Notes: generated from the sequence alone by a model not told the origin. Numbered from the stretch's first letter, positions 1 to 8,368 are shown. The stretch is 64,000 nt of DNA from Sphingopyxis sp. MSC1_008 (GCF_023197165.1 NZ_JALPRD010000003.1:372001-436000); one strand, 5' to 3'. Program-made: numbers and translations.

Positions 1-435
1 ATCCTCGCCGGGTTCAGCCTTCCAAAAGTCCGACCGGATCAGCGCCTTGGCGCAATGGACATAGCATTCCTCGACCGCGATCCGCGCCACGCCGTCGGCG
101 CTCTCGACGCGGCCGTTGACGCGCAACGTCTCGCCGATTCCGGGGAGCAGGAACAGCGAGCCGAAGCCCGCGCCGGGGCGAAGAAGGGCAGGGTCGTCGA
201 AAAGCTCGAGCGGGATCGACAGCGCGGCCGCGTCGCCACTCGCGAAACCGCGCGCGCCGCCCGCGAGCGTGATCGCGATGCCGGCTTCGTCGCCGGTGCC
301 CGCGAACATCAACGGCGACGCGGCGAGCCAGCGCAGCGCGGTCGCGTCGAGATGGTCGATCACTTTCAGGTCGATCGCGGGCGGCGCCTTGCCCACCACG
401 GCTTCGAGTGCGGCGATGCTGTCGATAGCGGTCAC
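1..435 (-). CDS. PPOX-type flavin-binding protein (partial)
   Basis: The C-terminus runs off the left edge of the window. The visible 145 residues resemble the FMN-binding pyridoxamine-5'-phosphate-oxidase-like family (split-barrel flavoproteins). The match rests on a DHLD segment near residue 27, the LPGIGETLRVNG stretch and the late CYVHCAKALIRSDFW motif. Such proteins usually act as cytosolic flavin or F420 oxidoreductases, but the substrate is not predictable. I chose the GTG start at 435 because GAAGGAGA lies five bases upstream. In-frame ATGs at 465 and 462 have no ribosome-binding site. It is transcribed away from the acyltransferase gene. Confidence 0.75.
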   Translation of the reverse strand, partial: MTAIDSIAALEAVVGKAPPAIDLKVIDHLDATALRWLAASPLMFAGTGDEAGIAITLAGGARGFASGDAAALSIPLELFDDPALLRPGAGFGSLFLLPGIGETLRVNGRVESADGVARIAVEECYVHCAKALIRSDFWKAEPGED

Positions 436-580
436 GGCGTCTCCTTCGCTCAAGGCCCGCATCATGGCTTTGTTGCGATCAATTCGCAATAAATTTCGCG
501 GCCGCGCTTTTGTTCACAAGGACTTGAGCTCACGCCATGCGCCCCTAAGTTGGACGCCTGATTGGGGAAGGGATGGGATA

Positions 581-1924
581 TTGACCGAAAGCCGCGAGGG
601 CACACGCCGCAAGAGCATCTGGTCGCGCGCCAGCGAGATGGCCGCTGAGGCGCCCCCCGAGCGCAATCGCTATGTCGATTTCCTCCGCGCGCTGTCGATA
701 CTCGCGGTCGTCGTCGGTCACTGGCTCGTCGCCGCGCCCTATATGAAGGACGGCGCGGTCGAGGGCGGGCATCTGCTCGGAATCCTGCCGTGGACGCAGT
801 GGCTGACCTGGGGGTTCCAGGTGATGCCGCTCTTCTTCCTCGTCGGCGGTTTCTCGAACGGCATGTCGTGGGCGGCGACGCTGCGCAAGGGCGGCAGCTA
901 CGAAAGCTGGTATAGCGGGCGGCTGCAACGGCTGATCAACCCGGTGCTCCCGCTGTTCCTGATCTGGACGCTCGTCGCGATGTTCGGCACGCTCGCGGGG
1001 ATCGATCGCGGTATCGTCGCGATGGCGGCGCAGCTTGCGCTGATCCCCGTGTGGTTCCTGTCGGTCTATCTGATGGTCGCCGCGGTCGTGCCGCTGACGT
1101 GGAAGGCGTGGAAACGCTGGGGCTTCGCTTCCTTCTGGGCGCTCGTCGCGGGCGCGGTGGCGATCGATGTCGCGGCGCTGCGCTTCGATGTGCCCTATGT
1201 GAATTTCCTCAACTTCGCCTTCGTCTGGCTCGCGATCCACCAGCTCGGTTTCGCGTGGAGCGAGGGGCGGCTGACGCCGGGCAGGGCGCTTTTGTGGGGT
1301 GTCGGCGGGCTCGTCGCGCTCGCGCTGCTCGTCGGTTTCGGGCCCTATCCGGTCGCGATGATCGGCGTCCCGGGAAGCGGGCTCAGCAACTCGATGCCGC
1401 CGACGCTCGCGCTGCTCGCGCTAGGCATCGCGCAAGCGGGCTTCGCGCTTGCGCTCGAACCCGCAGCGCGGCGGATGCTCGACAATATCCGCCTCTGGAC
1501 CAGCGTCGTGCTCGTCAACGGCATGATCATGACGATCTACCTCTGGCACCTCACCGCCTTCGTCCTCGTGATGGTCGCCGCGTGGCTACTCGGCGGCATC
1601 GGGCTCGATGTGCAGCCCGGCAGTACGCCATGGTGGCTCGCGCGGCCGGTCTGGTTCATTCTCTATATCGCCGCGCTTTTCCCGCTGATCACGCTCTTCG
1701 CGCGCTACGAACGCGCGAGCAAGGACAGCGGCGAGGTGCCGCACTGGCGCCTGATCGTCGGGCTGCTGCTGATCTGCGCAGGGCTCGGCGCCACCGCTGC
1801 GATCAGCATCGCAAGCCCGCTCGGCGTCACGGGCGTACGCCTCTGGCTCGTCGCGCTGCCTTTTGTGGGGGCGGCAATTGCGCAATTCGGTCCGATCCAC
1901 CGGCTGACGCAGTTGCGGATATGA
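581..1924 (+). CDS. acyltransferase 3 family membrane protein
   Basis: This polytopic membrane protein has about ten hydrophobic segments. It opens with the acyltransferase-3 (OafA/YrhL-like) signature RNRYVDFLRALSILAVVVGH, which carries the conserved Arg and His. The family transfers acyl groups from a cytosolic donor to sugars, peptides or lipids of the envelope. The acceptor here cannot be named. A TTG start at 581 follows GGGGAAGGGA at suitable spacing. An ATG at 638 would give a protein 19 residues shorter and is the main alternative. The C-terminus ends cleanly at TGA and no glycosylation genes lie nearby. Confidence 0.8.
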   Translation: MTESREGTRRKSIWSRASEMAAEAPPERNRYVDFLRALSILAVVVGHWLVAAPYMKDGAVEGGHLLGILPWTQWLTWGFQVMPLFFLVGGFSNGMSWAATLRKGGSYESWYSGRLQRLINPVLPLFLIWTLVAMFGTLAGIDRGIVAMAAQLALIPVWFLSVYLMVAAVVPLTWKAWKRWGFASFWALVAGAVAIDVAALRFDVPYVNFLNFAFVWLAIHQLGFAWSEGRLTPGRALLWGVGGLVALALLVGFGPYPVAMIGVPGSGLSNSMPPTLALLALGIAQAGFALALEPAARRMLDNIRLWTSVVLVNGMIMTIYLWHLTAFVLVMVAAWLLGGIGLDVQPGSTPWWLARPVWFILYIAALFPLITLFARYERASKDSGEVPHWRLIVGLLLICAGLGATAAISIASPLGVTGVRLWLVALPFVGAAIAQFGPIHRLTQLRI

Positions 1925-1985
1925 TGCGCGGCGCGGTGGCGGACGTTGCCCCGCAATGGGGTGGAAAGCGGACGCCGTAAAAACA

Positions 1986-2371
1986 TCGTCACCCCGGGCT
2001 TGACCCGGGGTCCCGCTTTTTTGATGTGTAAGTGATGGAGCGCGAACGGCATGGTGGTTGGGTTTACATCATGGCCGACCGTTATCGCGGCACGATGTAT
2101 GTCGGCGTAACGTCGCATCTTGCTGCTCGTATCCATCAGCACCGATCAGGCGATGGCTCCGATTTCTGCGCGCGATATGGATTGGTCCGGCTCGTCTGGG
2201 CGGAGCGCGGCGACGACATTGTCAGTTGCATCGCACATGAGAAACGCCTGAAGCGCTGGCATCGACAATGGAAATACGAATTGATCGAACGCACCAATCC
2301 GTACTGGCAAGACATGTTCGATTTGCTTGCCTGAGTATAAGCGGGACCCCGGGTCAAGCCCGGGGTGACGA
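1986..2371. repeat. perfect 33-bp inverted repeat enclosing a GIY-YIG gene
   Basis: Bases 1986-2018 and 2339-2371 are exact reverse complements over 33 bp. Each arm contains an internal CCCCGGGCTTGACCCGGGG palindrome. The arms sit tightly around one 100-codon gene. Similar GC-rich palindromes recur elsewhere in the window (15.7, 50.4, 57.7 and 58.5 kb) without a gene inside. The layout resembles a small palindrome-bounded mobile or domesticated unit. Confidence 0.85.
2035..2334 (+). CDS. GIY-YIG superfamily endonuclease-like protein
   Basis: This is a single-domain, roughly 99-residue protein of the bacterial GIY-YIG group (COG2827-like). The first motif is VYIM at residues 10-13 and the second MYVG at 21-24. 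Arg32 and Glu69 (in HEKRLKRW) sit at the expected catalytic positions. Family members cleave DNA with a divalent metal, but these stand-alone forms have no established role. ATG at 2035 is used and a GTG directly before it is possible. The ribosome-binding site is poor. The gene fills the space between two 33-bp inverted repeats, which suggests it may act on or move with them. Confidence 0.85.
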   Translation: MERERHGGWVYIMADRYRGTMYVGVTSHLAARIHQHRSGDGSDFCARYGLVRLVWAERGDDIVSCIAHEKRLKRWHRQWKYELIERTNPYWQDMFDLLA

Positions 2372-2415
2372 AGGGCATGGTGCTCGCAACCGGTCGTTAG
2401 CCCCACAAACGAAAA

Positions 2416-2439
2416 CCGGCGCGGATCGCTCCGCGCCGG
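2416..2439 (-). terminator. terminator downstream of ctrA
   Basis: A ten-base-pair GC-rich stem (CCGGCGCGGA paired with its complement) with a four-base loop is followed on the minus strand by TTTTC. It lies 34 bp beyond the ctrA stop, as expected for a rho-independent terminator. Confidence 0.75.
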
Positions 2440-2472
2440 GTTCCCTCGGTAAATCTTGTAAAGCGTACCGCG

Positions 2473-3180
2473 TCAGGCGACGCGGCGCACTTCATTGCCT
2501 TCGTCGTCGATGTCGCGAAGGACATAACCTCGGCCCCAGACCGTTTCGATATAATTTTCGCCGTGGCAGGCGAGCGCGAGCTTCTTGCGCAGCTTGCAGA
2601 TGAAGACGTCGATGATCTTCAGTTCGGGTTCGTCCATGCCGCCATAGAGGTGGTTCAGGAACATTTCCTTGGTGAGCGTCGTGCCTTTGCGCAGGCTCAG
2701 CAGCTCGAGCATCTGATATTCCTTGCCGGTCAGATGCACGCGCGTGGTGTCGACCTCGACCGTCTTGGTATCCAGATTGACCGCCAGCTTGCCCGTCTTG
2801 ATGACGCTCTGGCTGTGGCCCTTCGAACGGCGAACGACCGCATGGATGCGTGCGACCAGTTCGTCGCGATGGAACGGCTTGGTGACATAATCGTCGGCGC
2901 CGAAGCCGAACGAGCGCACCTTCGAATCCATTTCCGAAATGCCCGACAGGATCAGCACCGGCGTCTGCACCTTGGCGGTGCGAAGCTTCTTCAGCACGTC
3001 ATAGCCGTGCATGTCGGGCAGGTTCAGGTCGAGCAGGATGATATCGTAATCATAGAGCTTACCCAGGTCCAGGCCTTCCTCACCGAGATCGGTGGTATAG
3101 ACATTGAAGCCCTCGGTCGTGAGCATCGTATCGATCGCTTTCGCGGTCGTCGGCTCGTCCTCGATCAGCAGTACGCGCAT
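2473..3180 (-). CDS. ctrA: cell cycle response regulator CtrA
   Basis: CtrA is the essential alphaproteobacterial master regulator of cell-cycle, motility and envelope genes. The 235-residue protein has an N-terminal receiver domain with acidic residues E7/D8, phospho-acceptor Asp51 ([11 protein letters not shown]) and Lys in the VTKPF motif. An OmpR-type winged helix ends in [16 protein letters not shown]. Length and phospho-site number match Caulobacter CtrA. The ATG at 3180 follows AAGGGGTGCCCA, and an upstream in-frame extension is not family-like. A perfect TTAA-N7-TTAA box lies 124 bp upstream, which fits autoregulation. Transcription is monocistronic and ends at the hairpin at 2416-2439. 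Confidence 0.97.
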   Translation of the reverse strand: MRVLLIEDEPTTAKAIDTMLTTEGFNVYTTDLGEEGLDLGKLYDYDIILLDLNLPDMHGYDVLKKLRTAKVQTPVLILSGISEMDSKVRSFGFGADDYVTKPFHRDELVARIHAVVRRSKGHSQSVIKTGKLAVNLDTKTVEVDTTRVHLTGKEYQMLELLSLRKGTTLTKEMFLNHLYGGMDEPELKIIDVFICKLRKKLALACHGENYIETVWGRGYVLRDIDDEGNEVRRVA

Positions 3181-3303
3181 TGGGCACCCCTTTTTCCCAC
3201 GATAATCCCGCGAACCGATCGCATGACCATCAAGGATGTCACCGACCAACCCCCGTTGCAGGACTGCCGGAACATTAACCACGAAACTAATGAAGGGAAA
3301 AGG

Positions 3304-3318
3304 TTAATTTTGATTTAA
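3304..3318. promoter_or_regulatory. CtrA binding box upstream of ctrA
   Basis: The sequence is TTAA, seven bases, TTAA, an exact match to the consensus CtrA site. It lies 124-138 bp before the ctrA start codon, and an isolated TTAA half-site at 3275 lies nearer the gene. Autoregulation by CtrA is known in Caulobacter. That this copy works is inferred. Confidence 0.7.
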
Positions 3319-3360
3319 CCCGCAGAAGTCCGCGAGTCGCGGCCATTTTGCAACAGTCGC

Positions 3361-4308
3361 TCAGGCCGTTTTCGGATCATGGTGAAGCGCCACATAGCGA
3401 TCATGTGCGCCGGTACAGGACATCTTCAGCGTGTCGACCAGATGGTCCGAAAGCGCGCGCACGCGCGCCGGGCGCAGCCGCGATGGCGGCGACAACAGGT
3501 GCAGGTGCGACTGCGGCAACGACCAGTCGGTCAGGATCGGAACGACCGCGCCCGACGCCAACTCGTCGGCGGCGATGAAGTCGGGCAGCGCGGCAATCCC
3601 GACCCCCGCGACGACCAGCGGCACCGCGACATCGCCATTGTTCGCGAACAGCGGCCCCGTCGGCAGCACGGTCGCCTCCTCGCCCTTGCGGTGGAAATGC
3701 AGCGGCATCGCGCGCTGGCGGTGGCCGTAACCGATCAGCCGGTGGCCGGCGAGTTCGAGCGGATGTTTCGGCGTGCCGTGCTTTTCCAGATAGGCTGGGC
3801 TTGCGATCACCGACGCCGCGACCGGCGCGATCGTGCGCGCGAGCAGGCTCGAATCGGCGAGCGGCGCGATGCGCAATGTCAGGTCGATGCCTTCGGCGAC
3901 CGGATCGTTGCGCGCATCGCTCAGCAGCACCTCGATCTCGACCGCCGGATGCCGCTCGAGAAAGACCGCGAGCGGCGGGCCGAGCACCTTGATCCCGAAG
4001 CTCATCGGCGCGGCGAGACGGATCGGCCCCGCCAGGTCGACGCGGTCGCCGCGTGCAGCTTCCGTCGCGGCGGTCGCCGCTGCGACCATCGCGCGCGCCT
4101 CGTCGAGCAGCCCCGCGCCGGCGGTCGACACCGCGACGACGCGCGAACTGCGGTGGAGCAGGGTGATGCCGAGCGACGCCTCGAGCCGCGTCACCGCCTT
4201 CGACACGCTCGCCTTCGACAGACCGAGCGATGCCGCCGCCGCGGTAAAGCTGCCGCCGTCGGCAACAGCGACAAAACAGGCCCAGCCTTCATAGTCGGGA
4301 AGCGCCAC
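3361..4308 (-). CDS. LysR-type transcriptional regulator
   Basis: The 315-residue protein has the LysR winged helix-turn-helix in residues 5-62 (SFTAAAASLGLSKASVSKAV, then RLEASLGITLLHR). A periplasmic-binding-protein-like effector domain follows from about residue 90. It is transcribed divergently from a pirin, azoreductase and extradiol-dioxygenase gene set 141 bp away, the usual arrangement for a LysR regulator and its target. A 7-bp inverted repeat in the shared promoter is a likely operator. The inducer is probably a quinone, phenol or oxidant, judged only from neighbouring genes. Confidence 0.9.
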   Translation of the reverse strand: MALPDYEGWACFVAVADGGSFTAAAASLGLSKASVSKAVTRLEASLGITLLHRSSRVVAVSTAGAGLLDEARAMVAAATAATEAARGDRVDLAGPIRLAAPMSFGIKVLGPPLAVFLERHPAVEIEVLLSDARNDPVAEGIDLTLRIAPLADSSLLARTIAPVAASVIASPAYLEKHGTPKHPLELAGHRLIGYGHRQRAMPLHFHRKGEEATVLPTGPLFANNGDVAVPLVVAGVGIAALPDFIAADELASGAVVPILTDWSLPQSHLHLLSPPSRLRPARVRALSDHLVDTLKMSCTGAHDRYVALHHDPKTA

Positions 4309-4322
4309 GTAATAGCTCCTGA

Positions 4323-4343
4323 ATGGAAACGATGGTTTTCCAT
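4323..4343. promoter_or_regulatory. inverted repeat in LysR/pirin divergent promoter
   Basis: ATGGAAA and TTTCCAT form perfect 7-bp arms separated by seven bases, 15 bp from the LysR start codon. The size and position suit a LysR-type operator controlling both directions. Binding is inferred. Confidence 0.5.
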
Positions 4344-4448
4344 CTACGCTATTTTAGAAACGATCGAAATGCCTATTTTGTCCTCAACAGCAGCGCATCC
4401 GCATCGCCGATGTGCGCAACGATTGAGAAGATACGAAAGGACAAGGCC

Positions 4449-5144
4449 ATGATCGACATCCGCAAATTCGACAGCCTGGGCCACGCCGACCACGGCTGGC
4501 TCGACGCCCGTCACCATTTCTCGTTCGCGAACTATCACGACCCGAAGCGTATGGGTTGGGGCGCGCTGCGCGTCTGGAACGACGATGCCATCGCGGCGCA
4601 GTCGGGTTTCCCCCCGCATCCGCACCGCGACATGGAAATCATCACTTACGTTCGCACCGGCGCGATCACCCACCGCGACAGCATGGGCAACAGCGGCCGC
4701 ACTGCTGCGGGCGATGTCCAGGTGATGAGCGCCGGCACCGGCGTGACGCACAGCGAGTTCAACCTCGAGGATGAGGAAACGACGCTGTTCCAGATCTGGA
4801 TCATGCCCGACCGTGACGGCGGCAATCCCGGCTGGGGCGCGCGCCAGTTCCCCAAGGCCGACCGGTCGGGCCAGTTCGTGACGCTGGCGAGCGGGATCGA
4901 GGGCGACGAAGCGCTGCCGATCCGCGCCAACGCCCGCGTCGCCGCGGCCACGGTGAATGCCGGGACAAGCGTCTCCTACGACCTCGAAGCCGGACGTCAC
5001 GCCTATCTGGTCGCCGCCAAGGGCCGCATCCGCGTCAATGGCACCGACGCCGACCCCCGCGACGGCATCGCGCTCCGCGATGTCGGAACGATCGAGGTCG
5101 AGGCGCTCGACGACGCCGAGCTGGTGCTGGTCGACAGCCTCTGA
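4449..5144 (+). CDS. pirin family protein
   Basis: This bicupin of 231 residues has metal ligands His57, His59, His101 and Glu103 in the pattern HPHRDMEIITYV...GTGVTHSE, nearly identical in numbering to characterised pirins. Bacterial pirins of this length (YhhW type) can cleave quercetin and related polyphenols, and some act as redox sensors. The ATG at 4449 follows AAGGACAAGG. A longer in-frame reading from 4323 would run through the operator region and is unlikely. The gene leads a three-gene set with an azoreductase and a DODA-type dioxygenase, consistent with aromatic or quinone detoxification under LysR control. Confidence 0.93.
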   Translation: MIDIRKFDSLGHADHGWLDARHHFSFANYHDPKRMGWGALRVWNDDAIAAQSGFPPHPHRDMEIITYVRTGAITHRDSMGNSGRTAAGDVQVMSAGTGVTHSEFNLEDEETTLFQIWIMPDRDGGNPGWGARQFPKADRSGQFVTLASGIEGDEALPIRANARVAAATVNAGTSVSYDLEAGRHAYLVAAKGRIRVNGTDADPRDGIALRDVGTIEVEALDDAELVLVDSL

Positions 5145-5267
5145 CGAAGCCCCCGGGCCGCCGACGTCCCCCTCCCTGACGGCGGCCCACCCGGTGCCGC
5201 GAGTTCTTCCCAAAACATGGGCGGCTCGCGGCACCCTCTCTCCCCTGAAGTGAAAAGGAGTACCCCG

Positions 5268-5864
5268 ATGACCCATATTCTTCGCATCGACGCCAGCGCC
5301 CGCAACGAAGGTTCGACCACCCGCCCGCTCGCCGACCAACTGGTCAATCGCCTCGTCGAACAGGGCTATGGTGCCACCATTACGCGCCGCGACCTCAACA
5401 CCGCCCCGCCCGCGCTGCTCACCGAAAGCTGGATCGGCGCCAACTTCACCGACGAAGCGGCGCGCAGCGACGAGCAAAAGGCCGTGCTTGCCGGGTCGGA
5501 CGAACTGATCGCCGAACTCGAAGCCGCCGACACGATCGTGATCACTGCGCCGATCTATAATTTCGCGATCCCCGCGTCGCTCAAGGCCTGGGTCGACCTG
5601 ATCGCCCGCGCGCGCCGCACCTTCCGCTATACCGAAGCCGGGCCCGAAGGGCTGCTGACGGGCAAGCGCGCGTACATCGTCTTTGCGTCGGGCGGCGTGC
5701 CGCTGGGCAGCGAAGTCGATTTCGCGAGCGGCTACCTCAAGCATATCCTCGGTTTCGTCGGCATCACCGACGTCACGATCATCGCCGCTGACGGCCATTT
5801 GATGGACGGCGACGCGGTGACGCGCGCGACCGCCGCGATCGGCGAACTGAAGCAGGCGGCCTGA
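5268..5864 (+). CDS. azoR: FMN-dependent NADH-azoreductase
   Basis: This 198-residue flavodoxin-fold enzyme of the AzoR family reduces quinones and azo compounds with NADH and FMN. Typical motifs are the N-terminal ILRIDASARNEGS phosphate-binding loop, APIYNFAIPASLKAWVD in the middle and FASGGVP. The ATG at 5268 sits behind AAAAGGAG. A hairpin-free 123-bp gap separates it from the pirin gene, and the next gene starts five bases downstream, so the set is probably co-transcribed. The physiological role is most likely two-electron quinone reduction. Confidence 0.92.
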   Translation: MTHILRIDASARNEGSTTRPLADQLVNRLVEQGYGATITRRDLNTAPPALLTESWIGANFTDEAARSDEQKAVLAGSDELIAELEAADTIVITAPIYNFAIPASLKAWVDLIARARRTFRYTEAGPEGLLTGKRAYIVFASGGVPLGSEVDFASGYLKHILGFVGITDVTIIAADGHLMDGDAVTRATAAIGELKQAA

Positions 5865-5868
5865 ACCG

Positions 5869-6669
5869 ATGCGCCGTCTCCCGAGCCTCTTCCTTTCGCA
5901 CGGCTCGCCGATGATGGCGCTCGAGCCCAGCCCGGCGCGGACTTTCCTCGCCGGGCTGGGTGCCCAACTCCCACGCCCGCGCGCGATCCTTGTCGTGTCG
6001 GCGCATCATGATGCGGCGTATCAACGCGGCCGTGCGACCGTCACCGCATCGCCCGCGCCGCCAACGATCCACGACTTCGGCGGCTTTCCCGACGAACTAT
6101 TCGCGATGCGCTATCCCGCGCCGGGCGACCCGGGGCTTGCGACGCGCGTAGTCGATCTGCTCGCCGGCCACGGTCTTGCCGTCACCGCCGATCCCGACCG
6201 CGGGCTCGATCATGGTGCGTGGGTGCCGTTGTCGCTGATCTACCCCGACGCTGACATTCCCGTCGTCCAGCTCTCGATCGCCTCGAACGCCTCGCCCGAA
6301 TGGCATTATGCGCTCGGCAAGGCGCTGGCGCCGCTTCGCGACGAGGATGTGCTGATCGTCGGATCGGGCAGCATCACGCACAATCTGCGCGCGCTGTTCT
6401 CGGCGCGCCTGCCGATCGATGCCCCGGCGCCGTCATGGGTCAGCGACTTCACCGACTGGATCGCCGACCGCATGGCGGCCGGTGCCATCGACGACGTGCT
6501 GCACAGCGTCGAACGCGCCCCGCATGGCGCCGACAATCATCCGACCCCCGACCATATATTACCGCTGTTCGTCGCGATGGGCGCGGGCGGAGCGCCCTTC
6601 AAAGCCGAACGGCTGCACGACAGCGTGACCTATGGCCTGCTCGCCATGGACGTTTACGCTTTCGGCTGA
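5869..6669 (+). CDS. class III extradiol (DODA-type) dioxygenase
   Basis: The 266-residue protein belongs to the LigB/YgiD group that opens catechol rings such as DOPA. The SLFLSHGSP start carries His11. SAHHD at 45-48, LDHGAW with His115, GSGSITHNL with His171 and NHPTPDHILPL near the end supply the metal and catalytic histidines. It begins four bases after azoR, so translation is coupled in one operon with azoR and perhaps pirin. The natural substrate is unknown. YgiD homologues often have weak activity on DOPA-like catechols, fitting a general phenolic-stress role. Confidence 0.9.
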   Translation: MRRLPSLFLSHGSPMMALEPSPARTFLAGLGAQLPRPRAILVVSAHHDAAYQRGRATVTASPAPPTIHDFGGFPDELFAMRYPAPGDPGLATRVVDLLAGHGLAVTADPDRGLDHGAWVPLSLIYPDADIPVVQLSIASNASPEWHYALGKALAPLRDEDVLIVGSGSITHNLRALFSARLPIDAPAPSWVSDFTDWIADRMAAGAIDDVLHSVERAPHGADNHPTPDHILPLFVAMGAGGAPFKAERLHDSVTYGLLAMDVYAFG

Positions 6670-6693
6670 CCCGCGGCCCGCCTATAGCGCGCC

Positions 6694-7377
6694 ATGCTCC
6701 TTTCAGATCGTGTTCTTTTTCTCGACGGCGAGGCCCTCGTCATCGACAAGCCTGCCGGCCTTCCCGTCGACGCCCCGCGCGACGGCAGTATCAGCCTCGA
6801 GAATCATCTCGACCTGTTGAAGTTCGGCTTCAAACGCTGGCCGCTCGCGGTCCACCGGCTCGATCGCGATACCTCGGGCTGCCTGCTCCTCGCACGCAAT
6901 CCCAAGGCGCACGGCCGTTTCACCCGCGCGTTCGAAAGCCGTGAAGTCGAAAAGCAATATCTCGCGATCGTCGACGGCGTGCCGGGCGCCGACGGCGGCA
7001 CGATCGACCTGCCGCTGTCGAAGGTTTCGACCGCCGAAGAAGGCTGGCGCATGATCGGTGACCCGAAGGGCAAGCCCTCGGTCTCGCATTGGGAGAAGAT
7101 CGCCGTTGTGGGCGAACGCGCCCTGCTTCGCTTCCGCCCCGAAACCGGGCGCACGCACCAGCTGCGCGTCCACGCGCTCGAAGGCCTCGGCTTTCCGCTC
7201 GTCGGCGATCCCGTCTACGGGCGCGGCGGGACCAAAACGCGCACCTTGCTCCACGCCGAACGGCTCGTCGTAAAACGTGACGTCAAGCCGTCAATAATTG
7301 CCGAGGCGCCGTTCCCCGACAGCTTCATCGCATTGGGCTTCGCGGCGCCGGAGGGAGCGGAGCCAACGCGTGGCTGA
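6694..7377 (+). CDS. RluA-family pseudouridine synthase
   Basis: This 227-residue protein has the RluA catalytic motif HRLDRDTSGCLL at 54-65 with Asp57 as catalytic aspartate, preceded by VIDKPAGLPV and followed by RTHQLRVHA. It lacks an N-terminal S4 domain, as in RluA- and TruC-like short forms. It converts uridine to pseudouridine in rRNA or tRNA, but the target base cannot be assigned. It overlaps the release-factor-like gene by eight bases, so both are likely co-translated. Confidence 0.92.
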   Translation: MLLSDRVLFLDGEALVIDKPAGLPVDAPRDGSISLENHLDLLKFGFKRWPLAVHRLDRDTSGCLLLARNPKAHGRFTRAFESREVEKQYLAIVDGVPGADGGTIDLPLSKVSTAEEGWRMIGDPKGKPSVSHWEKIAVVGERALLRFRPETGRTHQLRVHALEGLGFPLVGDPVYGRGGTKTRTLLHAERLVVKRDVKPSIIAEAPFPDSFIALGFAAPEGAEPTRG

Positions 7378-7771
7378 GATCCCCGAAAGCGCGATCAGTG
7401 AAAAATTCCTCGCGGGCACGGGCCCCGGCGGACAGAATGTCAACAAGGTCGCGACCGCGTGCCAATTGCGCGTCAATGTCTATGCCCTCGGCCTCACGCC
7501 CGACGCATTCAAACGGCTGAAAACCCTCGCGGGCAGCCGGATGACGACCGAGGGCGAACTCATCATCCTTGCGCGTCGCTATCGCACGCAGGAAGCCAAT
7601 CGCGCTGACGCGCGCGAACGCCTGTCCGAACTGATCGACGCCGCGCTGGTCCGCCCCGAGCGCCGCATCAAGACCAAGCCGAGCAAAGCGGCCAAAGCGC
7701 GCCGCGTCGACAGCAAGAAAGCGCGCAGCAATGTCAAGGCCGGCCGCGGACGGGTGCGCGGGACAGACTAG
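7370..7771 (+). CDS. arfB: alternative ribosome-rescue peptidyl-tRNA hydrolase ArfB
   Basis: The 133-residue protein has the release-factor GGQ motif at residues 20-22 within AGTGPGGQNVNKV. Its basic tail (KTKPSKAAKARRVDSKKARS) inserts into the empty mRNA channel in ArfB. It releases peptides from ribosomes stalled at mRNA ends. The GTG start at 7370 has GGAGGGAGCGG upstream and gives the family-typical N-terminus. It overlaps the rluA-like gene and precedes an SRAP-like gene by six bases, so it is probably in an operon. Confidence 0.93.
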   Translation: MAEIPESAISEKFLAGTGPGGQNVNKVATACQLRVNVYALGLTPDAFKRLKTLAGSRMTTEGELIILARRYRTQEANRADARERLSELIDAALVRPERRIKTKPSKAAKARRVDSKKARSNVKAGRGRVRGTD

Positions 7772-7777
7772 CCTGCG

Positions 7778-8368
7778 ATGACCAGCCTCTACCGTCTCGA
7801 TGCCCCCGCCAGCACGATCGCCGCGGCGTTCGGCGCCGAGGCCGGCAACGACCCGTGGACCGGCGATTATGTCGCGCCGGGCCGCCCAGCGCCGGTGATC
7901 GTCAGCGACGGACGCGGCGGATCGCGGCGGTATCTGCGCCCGAAGCTGTGGGGCGTTCCGCCGCCGCCGCAGGGTGACCGGCCGGTCACCAGCGTCCGCA
8001 ACCTCGCCAGCCCGTTCTGGATCGGGACGCTCCGCCATGCCGAACTCCGCTGCCTGATCCCCGCGACCGCCTTTGCCTATTGGTCGGGTGCCGACGGCGC
8101 GCGGCGCCAGCACTGGTTCTCGGTGCCGTCGCGGCCGGTGTTCGCCTTCGCCGGAATCCATCGTCAGGGCGATGACTGGCCGTGCTTTGCGATGCTCACG
8201 ACCGACGCCAACCGGCTGGTCGCGCATCATCAGCCAAAGGGCATGCCGGTGATCCTTTACCCTGAGGATTATGCCACCTGGCTGAGCGGCGAATGGCGCG
8301 CCGCCGTGGCGCTCGCGGTCCCTTATCCCAGCCAGTTGATGGCGGTCGGCGACACGCCGCCGGTATAA
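7778..8368 (+). CDS. SRAP (YedK-like) family protein lacking catalytic residues
   Basis: The 196-residue protein aligns with the SOS-response-associated peptidase fold. RNLASPFW with Asn75, the AFAYWSG block at 98-104, FAFAGIHR and the HHQPKGMPVIL block can be recognised. SRAP enzymes crosslink abasic sites through Cys2 and use a conserved Glu. Here residue 2 is Thr and the Glu of the YEW-type motif is replaced (AFAYW). It should therefore be unable to make the thiazolidine DNA crosslink, and may bind DNA or have another role. It begins six bases after arfB. Confidence 0.75.
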   Translation: MTSLYRLDAPASTIAAAFGAEAGNDPWTGDYVAPGRPAPVIVSDGRGGSRRYLRPKLWGVPPPPQGDRPVTSVRNLASPFWIGTLRHAELRCLIPATAFAYWSGADGARRQHWFSVPSRPVFAFAGIHRQGDDWPCFAMLTTDANRLVAHHQPKGMPVILYPEDYATWLSGEWRAAVALAVPYPSQLMAVGDTPPV

